Below are positions 48,534 to 60,765 of a stretch of 64,000 nt of DNA, piece by piece. The notes under the pieces are model-generated. The model was not told where the DNA came from. It searched no databases and saw only the letters and a list, made by a program, of their open reading frames with translations. Position 1 is the first letter of the stretch. Every line of letters starts with the position of its first letter. Position numbers and translations under genes: made by a program. Source of the DNA: Bolinopsis microptera (Eukaryota > Ctenophora > Tentaculata > Lobata > Bolinopsidae); assembly GCF_026151205.1 (NCBI RefSeq), contig NC_087082.1, positions 12,017,497 to 12,081,496 on the forward strand, read 5' to 3'.

Positions 48534-48704
48534 TGTTAAATAATATCGGCCTTTTAATGGAACCTACGTTGGAATACGTTTTACCTGACGTTTCTGCTGC
48601 ATAGACAGTTTATATTTGCAAATATAAACTGTCTATGCAGCAGAAACGTCAGGTAAAACGTATTCCAACGTAGGTTCCAATTAAAAGGCCGATATTATTT
48701 AACA
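48534..48704. repeat. 171-bp near-perfect palindrome
   Basis: Two arms of about 85 bases run from TGTTAAATAATATCGG to CCGATATTATTTAACA with one length difference (AATGG versus AATTGG), centred on TATATTTGCAAATATA. It would form a long hairpin. It is also present in the distorted copy at about 3,985-4,500. It might be a MITE or foldback element; no clear target duplication was seen. Confidence 0.8.
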
Positions 48705-48881
48705 GAACAGTAAGCAAATATTAGTATGTTACATGACCTTTAAATTCATGTTTTCAAACTTAGTGAATAATCGAATTCTTAATTGGTGTACATCAGAAAT
48801 GACAAATAGCTCTTCACATTACTAAATTGGCTTTAGAACAATTGAACAGAAGCTTTTAGAACTGGAACTTTCCTTTAGATT

Positions 48882-49080
48882 GGAAATTTCTCTGGTACAA
48901 TGAGACTAGACTAAAATTTGATGAAATTAAGGAACCTTTACAATATAAAGGCCAAGGTTCCTTAATTTGTTATTATGAACCTCTCCACTTATTAACTTCT
49001 TGGTGATTTCTTGGAAATTCACTGGTGCAATGAGACTAGACTAAGCTTGATGAAATTTAAGGACCTTTATATTAACTTCC
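48882..49080 (+). repeat. Short tandem duplication
   Basis: The phrase TGCAATGAGACTAGACTAAG with a following GATGAAATT-AAGGA-CCTTTA segment occurs twice about 130 bases apart, upstream of receptor gene 1. Confidence 0.5.
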
Positions 49081-49337
49081 TTGGCCGATGATCATTTCTC
49101 CCCATTTGAGGCTTCACCCCTACTTCTACTAGTTTGCTAGTATTGGGTCATACATTTTGAAGATGGATGGTTTAATGGTCATGACTCAATTATCAGACCC
49201 TGCTCTCAGCAATTCTCGCTACCATTATTGTTCAGCAACATTGTGTCAAAATCTACAACGTCAACATCATATTATTAATTAAATCGTACTCGTAGCTTGA
49301 ACACTTAAAATCATAAAAGTAACCCTATTTTAAAGCA

Positions 49338-50374
49338 ATGATAAGGTGGCTCAAGGGTCTAACAGACGATCAAGAAGAGGCAGTGAACCTTTTCATGATC
49401 ATTCATTTTCTAACTGGTTTTAATAATCGCAGACCATTCGCAACCCACTCATTTAGCTTTCTACAGGTAATCATACCTTTACCTTGTAACAAATAATAAC
49501 ATTTGATTTCGATAAGGTCATTGAAAATCGTTTTTTAATGTATGTTGCATAACCTCTTTTCCTACAGACAAGAGACGATAAGATAGACTCAGCCGAAAGC
49601 TATTCATCCTAATAGCGACCTCTGACCTGCTTACCCAACAGTTACCCAGCCCTTCACATCCTCTACTTCTGCATTGCCCCTAACATTGACTTCAGCATCA
49701 TAACAGACTTCAGCAGCCAAAGTGTGGACCCAACGTTCAAACACTACGCTATAACCAGTCTTTTCATCTGCAGTTTTGGGTGCTTGTCTCAGGTGACTAC
49801 GGTCGTTTTGGCTATAGTTACGGATGATATCTGTTTTACAGGCCTTTCTTTAACTGAGATATCCCCAGTGGATACCGTTGGTGTACGTATCCGTGTTTAG
49901 TGCACTTATGTTCATGAACGAGATAAGTTTTGCTGCGTTTCATTACCTTGGAATGAATGATTCAGTTAAACATGCGATTGAGTTACTGTTGAGTTTTGCT
50001 TTTGCCTTAATATTACCCATTTCGTTTTGGTATACTAGCATCCTTGCGACTGTGTTTATAAGATTATTTTACAAACGGCCAGCCCGGTAAAGTGACTCAA
50101 GTTGTTTCATGTACGCAGCTGCTGGATAATATTCCTAATGAACGTTCCTTATATCTTCTCAATATTAACTACGCCCTTTGCAAAACACATTTTCAGAAAT
50201 ACGGGTATTTTTATTTAGTTTACGTAGCGGTCCCTTGTTTAACGTCGATGTTTAACCCGTGTGTGATTGTGTTGTTGGACACAGACCTCAAACAGTATAT
50301 TAGGGCCTTGCTGGCAAAGCATGTGTAAATCCTCTAACAGAAATGAAACTATACAAGAATCACAGTCACTGTGA
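49338..50374 (+). pseudogene. 7TM receptor gene 1, second copy (frameshifted)
   Basis: Exon 1 is 49,338-49,466 and begins MIRWLKGLTDDQEEAVNLF, giving the N terminus that the clean copy lacks. Exon 2 runs 49,568-50,374. The GT-AG intron is 101 bases. Several single-base indels break the frame (for example ACAAGAGACG for ACAAGACG at the exon 2 start, and an extra C in the TM2 text near 49,635). Long stretches otherwise match 9,461-10,262 almost exactly, including the stop and the poly(A) signal. I think it is an intact gene in imperfect sequence. Confidence 0.7.
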
Positions 50375-51430
50375 GGGAAATAGTCGCGGAAACTTTCATT
50401 TTGAATCCTTTATTGGGCCAATGGCAGAATTTGCGTAATTCATTTAATGATTTTATGATGACTATATCCAATAAAATATTCCATTTGACACATTTTTTAA
50501 CTGTTATAATATAGAGTTTTACATTAATTTAATTTCAGTTAAAATATGTGTGTTATTATGTGTGTTTAATAGCTAAAATTCCGTCTACAATGGTTACGAC
50601 GTCTCATCATAACGACAATAATTATGGTCAGCACATATTTAAAATCTTTGAAACAGCTCTTTAAAATAAAAATATGGGAAACTAAATAATAATAAATCAG
50701 CTCATATTATATTTCTCAAACATTAAACCTACAGTTTCCTGGAGCAGGGCCACTTAGTTGAATTCCGTCAATTGAAGCTCCGAAAGTAAATTTTTTTTCA
50801 ATAATCTCAGGCGAGATGGATGACACGTTTCGTCAATGCTCGCCGACGTAAATAGAGAAATAGGTACAGTATTGTAGAATGAATCATTGCGTGGGGCACC
50901 ATATGGGCGTCCTGATTTAACTCATACACAGTCAGAGATCTATAAATATTTGGCATAAGTCCACTGTCCAAATAATGGCGAACACCAAAATCTGTTTAAA
51001 CATATCTTTATAACTTTTCAAAGGGGATTTTGTAATTCAAGTCCTCCCCGAGGTACCCTAGCTTGTGATAAGTTTTTTCCGGGTGAGCTTGAGTAACCAG
51101 AAAATCTCAATATGACGCACCTGGCACAAGCTCTATTACGATTCACGTGACTAAATCTCGGGTGACATTGGACAGTCTGTTCCCTGATTTCCCTTCCTGA
51201 AATACTGGCGGTGCCAGTTCTATACAATCTGACTGCCTCTCTAAAAATGAATATTGGTAAGCTCTGCAGTTTCTAGTATAATCTCTAGCAGATGGCACGT
51301 TTTTTTTTAACATCTCAATTTTTAACTATACCTTATTAAATGTGAATTAAATTATAACATAGAGATTTGTTGTTTACTATCACGATAGTTGGACCGTTCA
51401 CTTTAGTCAACTCAATATCACCTTAGAACC
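50375..51430. other. Spacer between second-copy genes 1 and 2
   Basis: Matches 10,263-11,416 minus about 110 bases. It contains AATAAA at 50,470-50,475. No coding exon. Confidence 0.5.
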
Positions 51431-52562
51431 ATGATACGGTGGCTAACTGCAATAACAGCGGATCAAGAGGGAGGCGGTTAACCTTTTCATGACAATACTC
51501 CTGATAACTGGATTTATTGTGTCTACCATCCTTAACCCGTTCATCATTGCTTTCTATCGGTCTAGTATGTAACGTCAATAAAATTTAAATTTAAAATTAG
51601 TTCACACTTGCCCTCTCCTCCGGTCCTTCCTTCAAGTATCGCACCAACCTACCGTTTGCTAAAAAACAAATCGTATATAATTTCCTCATCCCTTAGACAG
51701 GCAGAAAAGGAGAAGCTGAGTAGCAAGCTTTTCATCCATGATAGCGACCTCTGACCTGCTTACCAACAGTTACCCCGTCCTTCACATCCTCTACTTCTGC
51801 ATTGCCCCTAACATCGACTTCAGCACCAACGTAGACTACAGCCAGAGTGTGGACCACCATTTCAAAACACTACGTCGTGCCGAGTCTCTTCATGTGCACC
51901 TTTGGCTGTTGTCTCAGGTTCTAACAGCCGTGTTGGCAATAGTTAGATGGTTTCCATTTACAAGCCGTTTTTATGGTTCCCAAACTGGGTCCCACTTGCT
52001 TATAAATCCGTTTTTGGTACACTTATGTTTACCAATGAGGTAGTTTATGGCTACTCTTCAGTTTTAGAAATTGATGATTCTTTAGTGAGTGTGATAAATG
52101 TGAAGTGTTGAATTTTGTTTAATTCTTAACATAACTCATTGTATTCTGGGTATAATTGCATTCTTTCTTGACAATGCTTAACATAATTTTGAAGAGAAGG
52201 ATGCGAGATGCAAGAGTTCACAGTTGTTACATATATGTTTGATGAATGTCCCATATTTTATTCAGCTATTAACTACGCATTTTCCAAGACCCTTTTTGCA
52301 AAGTACGGTTATTTCTTCTTAGCATTTGTAGCAGTCTCTTCCTTTACAGCGATGTTAAATCCAATACTTATAGTTTTGCTTAACGCTGAGTTAAAAAAGT
52401 TTATAAAGTTGGTGATGTGTAAACAGAACAAAACGAAACCTGCTAGTACAGCTGTCAGGTTGAATAACGTGGCTGAATAACATGTATGCTCTCTTGGACA
52501 GAACATGGGCAACATCGACATACCTGCTGAACCGAACATACTGCCACGAGCAAGGCCTTATA
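51431..52562 (+). pseudogene. 7TM receptor gene 2, second copy (frameshifted)
   Basis: Exon 1 starts at 51,431 and ends near 51,565; exon 2 starts at 51,697. The donor has lost a G (CTAG/TATG, where the first copy has a normal GTATGT). Indels break the frame at TM2, TM3 and TM4. Exon 1 carries base variants typical of gene 3 (GCGGATCAAGAG, ATTGTGTCTACCATCC, CGGTCTAG), unlike gene 2 in the first copy, which suggests exchange between paralogues. Confidence 0.65.
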
Positions 52563-54374
52563 ATCTGACTATTGAAACATGGAATATAAGTGAAGCACTG
52601 ATCACGTGTATTATAATTATAATTATTGATTATATTATACGCTTGGATTGTTAATTGGACTAGTAAATAGTAATATAAGTAATAGTTGATATTAAAAAGT
52701 TTGATTTTTTGAGTAATTTAATGTTGAACGTTATAATGACTAATGATCTAGAGTCACAATTTCAATGATTTTCAACTAATTTGCTTCAATTATCCATGTC
52801 TTAAACGATCATAGCTTAATCAGTTAGATGTAATAACACTCAAATTGTATTCATTATTCTTAAAGATTGTTTTATATCATAGATTTATAATATATTACTT
52901 GGCGCAATTATACAGTTATACTGTATGATAACTTATACAAAATCATTCATACAAAACCGTCTGATTAGCCTTTTACTATTATCTTATTCCAGCACCCCAT
53001 GGCCATAATTCAGGAGGTTTAATTCCATCAAAAAGTTATTTAAACTTTAACTCCCCATTAACATTCTTTAGGTCTATTAAAGGTAAGAATCGATATCTGA
53101 GTATGATACTTGCCAACTGTTGTCCTAATATATTTTATCTCAGAATTACAACGTCCAGTAAAAGATCCTTCGTGGCTTCCTCACATTACTGCTTCATAGT
53201 CTTCGTCTCATTATCCTTGTTGCAACAGTAGAGAGAATAGAAAGACCAGAAGTGACCCGACTATTAGGTACTACCCATAAAAGTGGTTTTCTTATATTAC
53301 GTCAGACTAAGTATCCCGTTTAGAACTTGGTGACTGCAACGGGCATCTTAAATAGTTGGTTTGAAAAATGTCCAGCCTCGGCCTAGGGTCCACGGGCAAC
53401 ACGTTATGCGCCATGAAAGGAAAATATTATGAATAATAAATAGTTATAATACTTGGAGCCTTGCAGACTTCATTATCATGGGTCCAGTACATCTGGGTCC
53501 CTGGACCTCCCATTCCAGCGCAAATATGGTATACTGGAAACAATTATACCTGGACAAAACACTGCGATAAGTCCAATTCGTGGGGTATTTTGTCACCTAA
53601 CGCTGGCTTCTGGGGGAGGCAACGACCGCTGCGCACAAAAATTCACGGCATTTATTCTCAAACATCTCATTTTTAAGGGTCCTAGAACCAAAATTCGATT
53701 TAGGTTTATAACATTTGGCTAATAGTCTAGGGGTAGGATCTTGTGAACACCTGTAGTAATTTAAATAGATCTCGAGCAACCATTTGTTTAAAGTTGTTCA
53801 TGTACCTAGAGTGGCTAAAACATATAATACTCTATTTTGTTAGATTCATTATATTCGTTGATCGTTATAAACATGATTATATACATGAACGGATATCAGT
53901 GCCCCTGGCGGATTTTTATCTGTCGGTCAGTCGCTTACTTTAGAATTAAAATTACAAAAACACAACTAGCTTAGGTTAGCTCTTTATACATTTTAAATAT
54001 CCATCTATTCACTAATTCACTGGCCTCGAAGCGAAATAATGATAAATGTTAAGTATGATAAGTTTTAACATCGATTGTCATTTGCTGAGTTTTACATCAC
54101 CAGATGTTTTTTGACAAGTCCAAGGAGCATTTACACTTTAGAATATCAGGTGGTGTTACTGTTATCTGAATGAAAATTTCTTTTTGTTATATATTGTGAT
54201 TCAAGTGAGTAGCTAGTCGTCAAAATCATGATTAGTATTAGACAATGGTCAGATATTTCTACCCAAAGTTGATAATGAATTAATTCATTCGTGCTGCAAA
54301 ATTTTATTATCGGAAACTTAGAAATAGAGCGTTATATTATAAAGCCATTCTTCGATTTTTATCGTTTTAGAACC
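52563..54374. other. Spacer between second-copy genes 2 and 3
   Basis: Co-linear with 12,570-14,346. No gene seen. Confidence 0.5.
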
Positions 54375-55370
54375 ATGATCCGTGGCTAACTGCAATAACA
54401 GCGGATCAAGATGAGGCGGTTAACCTTTTCATTGACAATACTCCTGATAACTGGATTTATTGTGTCTACCACCCTTAACCCGTTCATCATTGCTTCTATC
54501 GGTCTAGGTGAGTATACAGCTAGAATGGTTGCCTTCATTCTTTACTTAATTTCCAAAATCGATCTAAACTTTCATAAAAGGACAATTTATTTCCGCAATT
54601 CCTCAGACGTGTAGATAAAGAGAAGCTGAGTAGCAAGCTGTTCGTTCGGATAGCAACTTCTGATCTGATGACCAACAGCTACCCTGCCCTCCATATCCTC
54701 TACTTCTGCCTCGCTCCCAACATCGACTTTAGCACCCAAGTGGACTACAGCAAAACTGTTGATCGGAATTTCCAACATTATCAATAGGTCCGAGCCTGTT
54801 TATCTGTAACTTTGGATGCTTGTCCCAGGTTACCACATCCGTTTTGCGATTGTCAGGATGATATCTGTTTACAAGCCATTTCTTAGCATGGGGTTACCCA
54901 GGTGGATTCCGATGGCATACGTATAGGTATTTACGGTTCTCATGTTCGTTGCTGAAATGGCTTACGCTATTCTCCAATTCATGAGAATCGATAAAACGTT
55001 GGAGTATTTGATACATCTTCAAATGGACATTTGTCTGTACATGAATATGTCTCATTGTGTTTCTTGGCATACTTGCATCTCTCTTCACGACGTTTTATTA
55101 TATCATCTTAAGAGGAGGGTGCAGGATGCAGGGTACGCAGGTTGTTATATAATAAGTTTAATGAACCCTGCCTTATTTTATCTCATTGGTCAATTACGCA
55201 CTTTCAAAAACGCTTTTAAAACAGTATGGTTTTATCTGTTAGCATATATAGCAGTTTTTAGCTTCACGTCCATGGTAAATCATTAGTAATTGTCTTACTT
55301 ACTCGGATTTAAAGATGTTTATGATGTCTTTCTTAAAAAAAGAGAGCCAAGTGAGCCTCACCAGCAGTGA
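54375..55370 (+). pseudogene. 7TM receptor gene 3, second copy (full length, frameshifted)
   Basis: Exon 1 is 54,375-54,507 and exon 2 is 54,607-55,370. It supplies the 3' end missing from the first copy: AVFSFTSMVN, then LVIVLLTRDLKMFMMSF and a short tail ending PSEPHQQ before a TGA. About a dozen single-base indels break the frame, including a lost C after GGATGCAGG and a lost G in the TRDLK segment. With these ignored, the product has the same 7TM layout and exon structure as gene 2. Confidence 0.65.
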
Positions 55371-55872
55371 TGTCAAGTGAACAAGGCAGCTGTTGGACTA
55401 AGTAGTGTGATTTAAATCTGTGTGATTTAAGTCTGATCTTTATCAGTTCGCTTAATAGATTTAATATGTATTTATTCATTCAAATGATAGATACGTGGAC
55501 CGTTTTTGATCTTTAACGTTAAGGATTGTACTGATTAATTAATTTCTCGCAGGTCGACAGCACAATATTTTCATAAACTATGATGAATATAATAGAAATA
55601 ATAATAATAATAAATTTGGTAGCTTAAACACAAACTCTAAGCCCAGTGGATAAAACCACAAAACTTTTGCTCTATTGTGTGAAACATAGATACTAGATCA
55701 AGATAACTATCAAGGGTGATGCATAGGACTAAAAAGTTTTGGAACGAAGATGACATGCTTGTGAAGCGAGCTAACAGTCTAAATGCTAATAGTTCAAAAA
55801 GATCAGACATTAGGTTGCATCCTAAACAGTTTAAGCAACATAACATAAAGTTATTATATGTCAATTAATCGC

Positions 55873-58790
55873 TCATGCCATAACTTTTCTTAACAGGTGA
55901 GTTTTTAATAATGTTTTGAACAGATCAACATCGGAACAAGTCTTAATTCAATTGGTAGTTGGTTCCAGATTTTCGGAGCAACAGTCTGAAACGCTCTTGG
56001 GTTGTGATCTTGTAGATCCGACGGGTAGGTGTAAGGAGGAAGTTCTTCTGCTACTCGAACTAACAAATGTTACTAGATCACACAGATATGCAGGAGCAAC
56101 ACCATTGACTGCTTTGAAAATCAGTAAGCATAACTTAAACTCAATCCTCTCCTTCACCTTGAGCCAATGAAGGGATTTGAGCTTCTCCTCGACTGAGTCT
56201 CTCTTCTTTAATCCAAAAACCAGACGGCATGCTCGGTTCTGAATGTTCTTGCAGCTGCGTAATTGAGGCTTGACTACAGCCATAGTAAAGTGCATTGCAG
56301 TAGTCAAGCGATGAGATTACAATTGCTTGAGTCAGTGTTCCCATCTGTTTGGTTGTGAGGAATGTTTTTCATCTTAGCAAGGTCTCTTAGTTTCAGAAAA
56401 CAGGATGTTTTTAAGTTGCTTGATTTGCTCACCAAAGTTTAGTTGAGAGTCGAGACGAAATCCGAGGTTCTTTGCAACAGGTGACAGCCTGACACACGTC
56501 TCAGAGTTAACAAACACGCCCCCTATAGACAGCTGCTGGAGGACAAGCGGTGTCCCAAAGACAAGAATCTCAGTTTTTCCTGCATTGAGCTGTAGATAAT
56601 GTTTTTTCATCCAGTCATTAATTTCTTGGAAACATTTGGGAACATCGTTGATAAGGACGGTGGGCTCCTCGTTTGGGCTTGAAACTTTTATACAGCTGAT
56701 GATCGTCGGCGTAACCCTGGATGAGAAGTTCAAATCATGTGCTGCTGAGTACAAAGAGCGAATGTAGATGTTGAACAGGACCGGACCCAGCACAGAGCCC
56801 TGTGGGACTCCAAACTTAATCACTATCTCATAAGATTCCTCATTTCCAACTTTAAATCGTTTGACATCTACCTGTGAGGAAGCTGCTGAACCAATTTCCA
56901 AGCTGTCCCTGTTATTCCCAACTCATTTCTGAGGATGTTCAGTAGTTTGCAGTGGTCAACTGTATCAAAAGCTGCGCTGAGATCTAGGAGAAGAACAACA
57001 GTTGCCTTGCTTTCTGTAGATGCAATGAGTAGATCGTTAACAACTCTCACAAGCAGAGTCTCGGTGCTGTGTTTTGATTTGTATCCAGACTGCTGTGGGA
57101 TGTTCCAGGTTGTTGTTTTCTAGATGTTCATTGTAGACGCCTGAGCACTACTCTTTCTATCAACTTGCCCACAAAACTAAGGTTAGATATTGGTCTGTAA
57201 TTCTTGAGAATTATCACTATCTAATCCCTGGCCCTTGATCAGGGGTGTGATATGAGCTAGTTTAGCGCCATCAATACTGCCAGAAGATAATGAAGCATTT
57301 ACTATGTCAACTAAGACGGGTAGTAGAACCTCAAGGTTTTCTTTAAAGATGTTTGCAGGTAGAGGGTCAATTGAAGAAGACTTGATCTCAGATGCCTTGA
57401 TTATCTCCTCTAGTTCTTCTAGAGTAGTTGGAGAGAACTCAGCTAGTTTTTCTCCGCAGTAAGAGGGCGTTTTATCGTCAGACTCCACATGATCAAAGTT
57501 ATTTCGTATTGCCTTTATTTTCTCCTGAAATATACGTTAAAGTTTTCGACTGTGTCCTTGAGAGACTCCGACGAAGGCAACACAATGCTTTTATCCCGAT
57601 CAAGAAAGGTGTCCACAAATCTAAAAAGACTCTTAGAAGAATAGAATGCTTTATGAATTCGACTTTGAAAAACTCATGTTTCTTCCTGTCTGAGAGTTCT
57701 GTGCACTGCTCTCTGATTGATTCATAGTGTTTCTTGTCAGTTAAAGATCCGGAAATTTTCCACTTTGTCTCGGCTTTTCTTCTTTGGCTTCTAAGTGCTT
57801 TATATTCACCATCGAACCAAGGGGCAGACTTACGTTCTTTGATTTCCTTTGTGAGGAGAGGAGCATGGTTATTCAGCACAGTTAGGCACTTAGAGTTGTA
57901 TAGGCTGATGCGGCTTTCAAATGACGGCATTTCAGCTTGTGATAGACCCTCAGGATCCATTACAGTAACCAATTCCTCAGCAAGATTATCCGCAAAACAT
58001 TTTTGTCAATTTCTTTGACATTTCTGAATGTGATAACTTTTTTTCTTGTTGAGATTGCTTGCAACTGTTTTTGTGAGGCTAAAAGTACCGGGAAATGGTC
58101 ACAGTTTGGGAACATTTCCGAGGTGTGCGAGTCTACTGTGACACTCTTTGGATTGACTATCTGATGGAGGAGATTACAACATCCAGAATATGTCCTTTGT
58201 TGTGAGTTGGATCTCTCACGTATTGATGCAGTCCATAGCTGGCTAATACTTCAGTCAGTTTGGCCGTGTTTCTTGATTTATGATCATCCAAATGAATATT
58301 AAGATCACCACAGATTAAAAACTTCTTGTATTTCATGAATATGTTCCCAATAAACTCATCCAAATCTTCAAAAAATACATCAGTCAATGACCCTGGTCGG
58401 TAAACACAAGCACAGAGGACAGTATCACCCGATGAGTCTCGAAATTTGCCTAAAACTGCTTCAAACGTATCTCCACACTTATCAAACACAGGAGTAAGGT
58501 TCAAATCACTTGAATTGTAAATAATTCCAACTCCTCCGCCTCTGCATTTAGCAGAGTCTTTCCTGATGTAGTGAATCAAGTTATAGCCGTAAGACTTGAT
58601 GGTAGCAGTAACATCATTCTTCATGCTGGTGAGCCAAGTCTCAGTGACAAAAAGGACAGAGATTCCTTGGTCGATTATAGATTCCATGATTGGTTGAATC
58701 TTATTATTGAGAGATCTCACATTCCAGCAACAGCCAAGAATCTCCGCCGGAGAGGATTTCAGACCACTGCTTACAAGTTTTTTGAACTGT
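55873..58790 (-). pseudogene. ORF2 of the CR1-like element: endonuclease plus reverse transcriptase
   Basis: Endonuclease: WNVRSLNNK near 58,705, FVTETWL, GGGVGIIY and the catalytic GDLNIHLDD near 58,310, then DPTHNKGHILDVVIS at about 58,180. Reverse transcriptase: VVLLLDLSAAFDTVDH near 56,975, GVPQGSVLGPVLFNIYI at about 56,790, the GYADDHQLY active site at about 56,700-56,725, and NDWMKKHYLQLNAGKTEILV near 56,600. The thumb region includes SSLDYCNALYYG near 56,300 and SLHWLKVKERIEFK near 56,150. The frame changes between GPVLFNIYI and YADD and several more times, including near the end (stop at 55,873). It is not translatable as one protein. Confidence 0.8.
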
Positions 58791-58901
58791 AGTAATTGAT
58801 AGTTTTGCGGAGATGCTGCTGTTCAGCAACATAAGCTGGACATGTCCTATCAAATGCCGTGTGGTGTGTTTCTTTCATCCCGATACTTGCCCTTAGAGCA
58901 G

Positions 58902-60174
58902 TTAATGCAGCATGAAAATCATGCTATTAGTTTTCTTTTCTGGACAATCTTCTGACGTATGATTCTTGGAACAATAACCACAAATAGCTTTTTCTGATTC
59001 ACACTCCGACCTGTAGTGTCCAAAACCTTGGCAGTTGTTGCATCGTTTTACATGAAATTGATCATAAACTTTGCAACTAAACGAACTGATGTATAGCCGA
59101 TCTCCCTGTTGTTCTATGATTTTCCTGATATTGTTACTAACTCGTATAGTAGCTTGATGCTTGCTGCTGTTTTTGATCTGAGGTTTAACTTTTAGTACAG
59201 AAAATGTTTTCACCCTGGGATTTTAATGCCTTAATGTTGGGGTGAGCTTGAAGGAGCAGGTCTTCTAGATCTTCTTCAGAATAATTATCAGCAAGGTTAG
59301 CAACAGAGATTGTGGGCAAACGTTCTGGTGGCTGGTGCGTTTTCATATCTGGAAGTTGCTGGGATACTTCTTGACAAGATTTTCCCTGTCAGCCGTTGTC
59401 GGACACACAACCACAATGTCCCCATTCTTGTTGACATACCGTTTGTCAGCATGAATGGCGTTGTCTTTGATGATTTTGTCAACTTCTTCTTGGCGATCTT
59501 TTGCTTGATTTTCTGGTGTTTGCTGGACATGATTAATACAGAGCGATATGAAGGGGCAACTGGTGCTGGAGATGGAGGAGAAGAAAATTTCAGTTTTGTC
59601 CGGAGATGTTTTCATATTCACAACTTTCATAAGTAAACCCTTCATGTCCTCCATAGATTGGGTCAGATTATCTACTCGCCTGTCAATCAGGTCGACTTTA
59701 CTTTCGGCACTGACTGCGGAGTTCTGTTCAGAGCGTGTCTTGCAGACATTACACACAAACGTAAAAGTCCCAAATCTGGAACTGTTAACACCCTTGGTTT
59801 CGTTTCTGTTGGAGTATGCTTTGAAGAAAGTGCGAGGACAGATTACAGCATTATTGATCCTATCTTTATCAGCATCTCGACAAACAGCATGAAATGACGA
59901 TTTACACAAAAAGCAGGTAAGAGCAGTGTCATTAGCTTGAACATCATTACAGGTATTACAAGTGCCCGTCTTTGATGTAGGCAAACTGGTATTGAAGAGT
60001 GTTACCTTGTCGCTGTTGAGTACTTTCAGAGGATGTGGATGAGTTCAGGATAGGTGTGAAACGTTGCGGGGATAACATATCTTCGCTAACATTCCTGTCA
60101 TTCTTTGGCGTATCATCCTGTAACGAGATTGAGGACCTGTTACCCTCATCATCAAAACCACCTTCTCCGATCAT
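58902..60174 (-). pseudogene. ORF1 of the CR1-like element: PHD finger and CCHC knuckles
   Basis: The start is probably near 60,174 (MIGEGGFDDEGN). A C4HC3 PHD-type finger lies at about 59,955-59,740 (CNTC, CFLC, HAVC and CNVC pairs). A basic RNA-binding-like middle follows. Two zinc knuckles stand near 59,040-58,940: CNNCQGFGHYRSEC and CGYCSKNHTSEDC. Frame changes occur near 60,000 and 59,340. PHD-containing ORF1 proteins are known in CR1-clade elements and act as nucleic-acid chaperones. Confidence 0.7.
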
Positions 60175-60240
60175 TGCGCACTTCTTTTACAAAGTGAAAC
60201 AGTGCAGATCAGCAGAGTCAGTAGAGAATCAAAATTGAGT

Positions 60241-60765
60241 TCGGGGTCCTCAATAAATGTATTTAATTGTAGTTGTGATAATAGTTTAAAAAAAATATAA
60301 TATATATACATTTTACTTGATAGAGTGATTATCTTAAAGTTAAAGTTAAATGTTTTTACAGGCTCTAGTGATGTAGTTTTACGAAGATTTCAAGCCTTAC
60401 GTTGTGTGTTTCCCTTCGAGTCCAAAAGCATTATATGTTACATTGTTACAGTATATAATTTGGACTATACACAATTTGATATAAATAAAAAGAATTATAA
60501 TTAGTGCTTGAAATCAGTTGCTGAAAACAATATACTTTACAATGTTAAAGTAATCTCTTTAGAGTTCAACAGTTGAGTAAAACTAAATCATGTCATTTTA
60601 AATACAAAAAAATCATAAGACAATAGACATTTTTAAAAAATCATTGCCACTTAATAATCATATTGCAATATTAAAAGTTGCTAAGTAACCAATGTTTAAT
60701 ACAAACTATCCCTCTCAATGTCATTCCTTATCTCGTTAACTGTTTCGGTGTTCAGTTTCACTTCT
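60241..60765. other. 3' flank of the ankyrin-membrane gene
   Basis: AT-rich and without ORFs. On the minus strand an ATTAAA at about 60,691-60,696 is a possible weak poly(A) signal 70 bases past the stop. Confidence 0.4.

Larger units (their letters stand above)
46281..55590. other. Second copy of the receptor locus
   Basis: Co-linear with 1-15,238 through gene 1, gene 2, gene 3 and all spacers. Differences from the clean part (9,293-15,238) are a few per cent, mostly single-base indels, plus one absence of about 110 bases near 50,850. It extends past the point where the first copy breaks (15,238 corresponds to about 55,264). Either an allelic haplotype placed in the same contig or a recent segmental duplication would fit. 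Confidence 0.8.
55597..60240 (-). mobile_element. CR1-like non-LTR retrotransposon, near full length, inactive
   Basis: About 4.6 kb on the minus strand with two ORFs in the usual order: ORF1 with PHD finger and zinc knuckles, then ORF2 with endonuclease and reverse transcriptase. The 3' end is an (ATT)n-type tail at 55,597-55,613, as in CR1/L2-group elements, which lack a poly(A) tail. The base quality here is good, so its frameshifts look like true decay. It lies between receptor gene 3 and the ankyrin-membrane gene. Confidence 0.8.

Noticed and set aside
59310-59897. Plus-strand open frames over the LINE ORF1
   Set aside because: They are antisense shadows; the minus strand carries the PHD and CCHC motifs.
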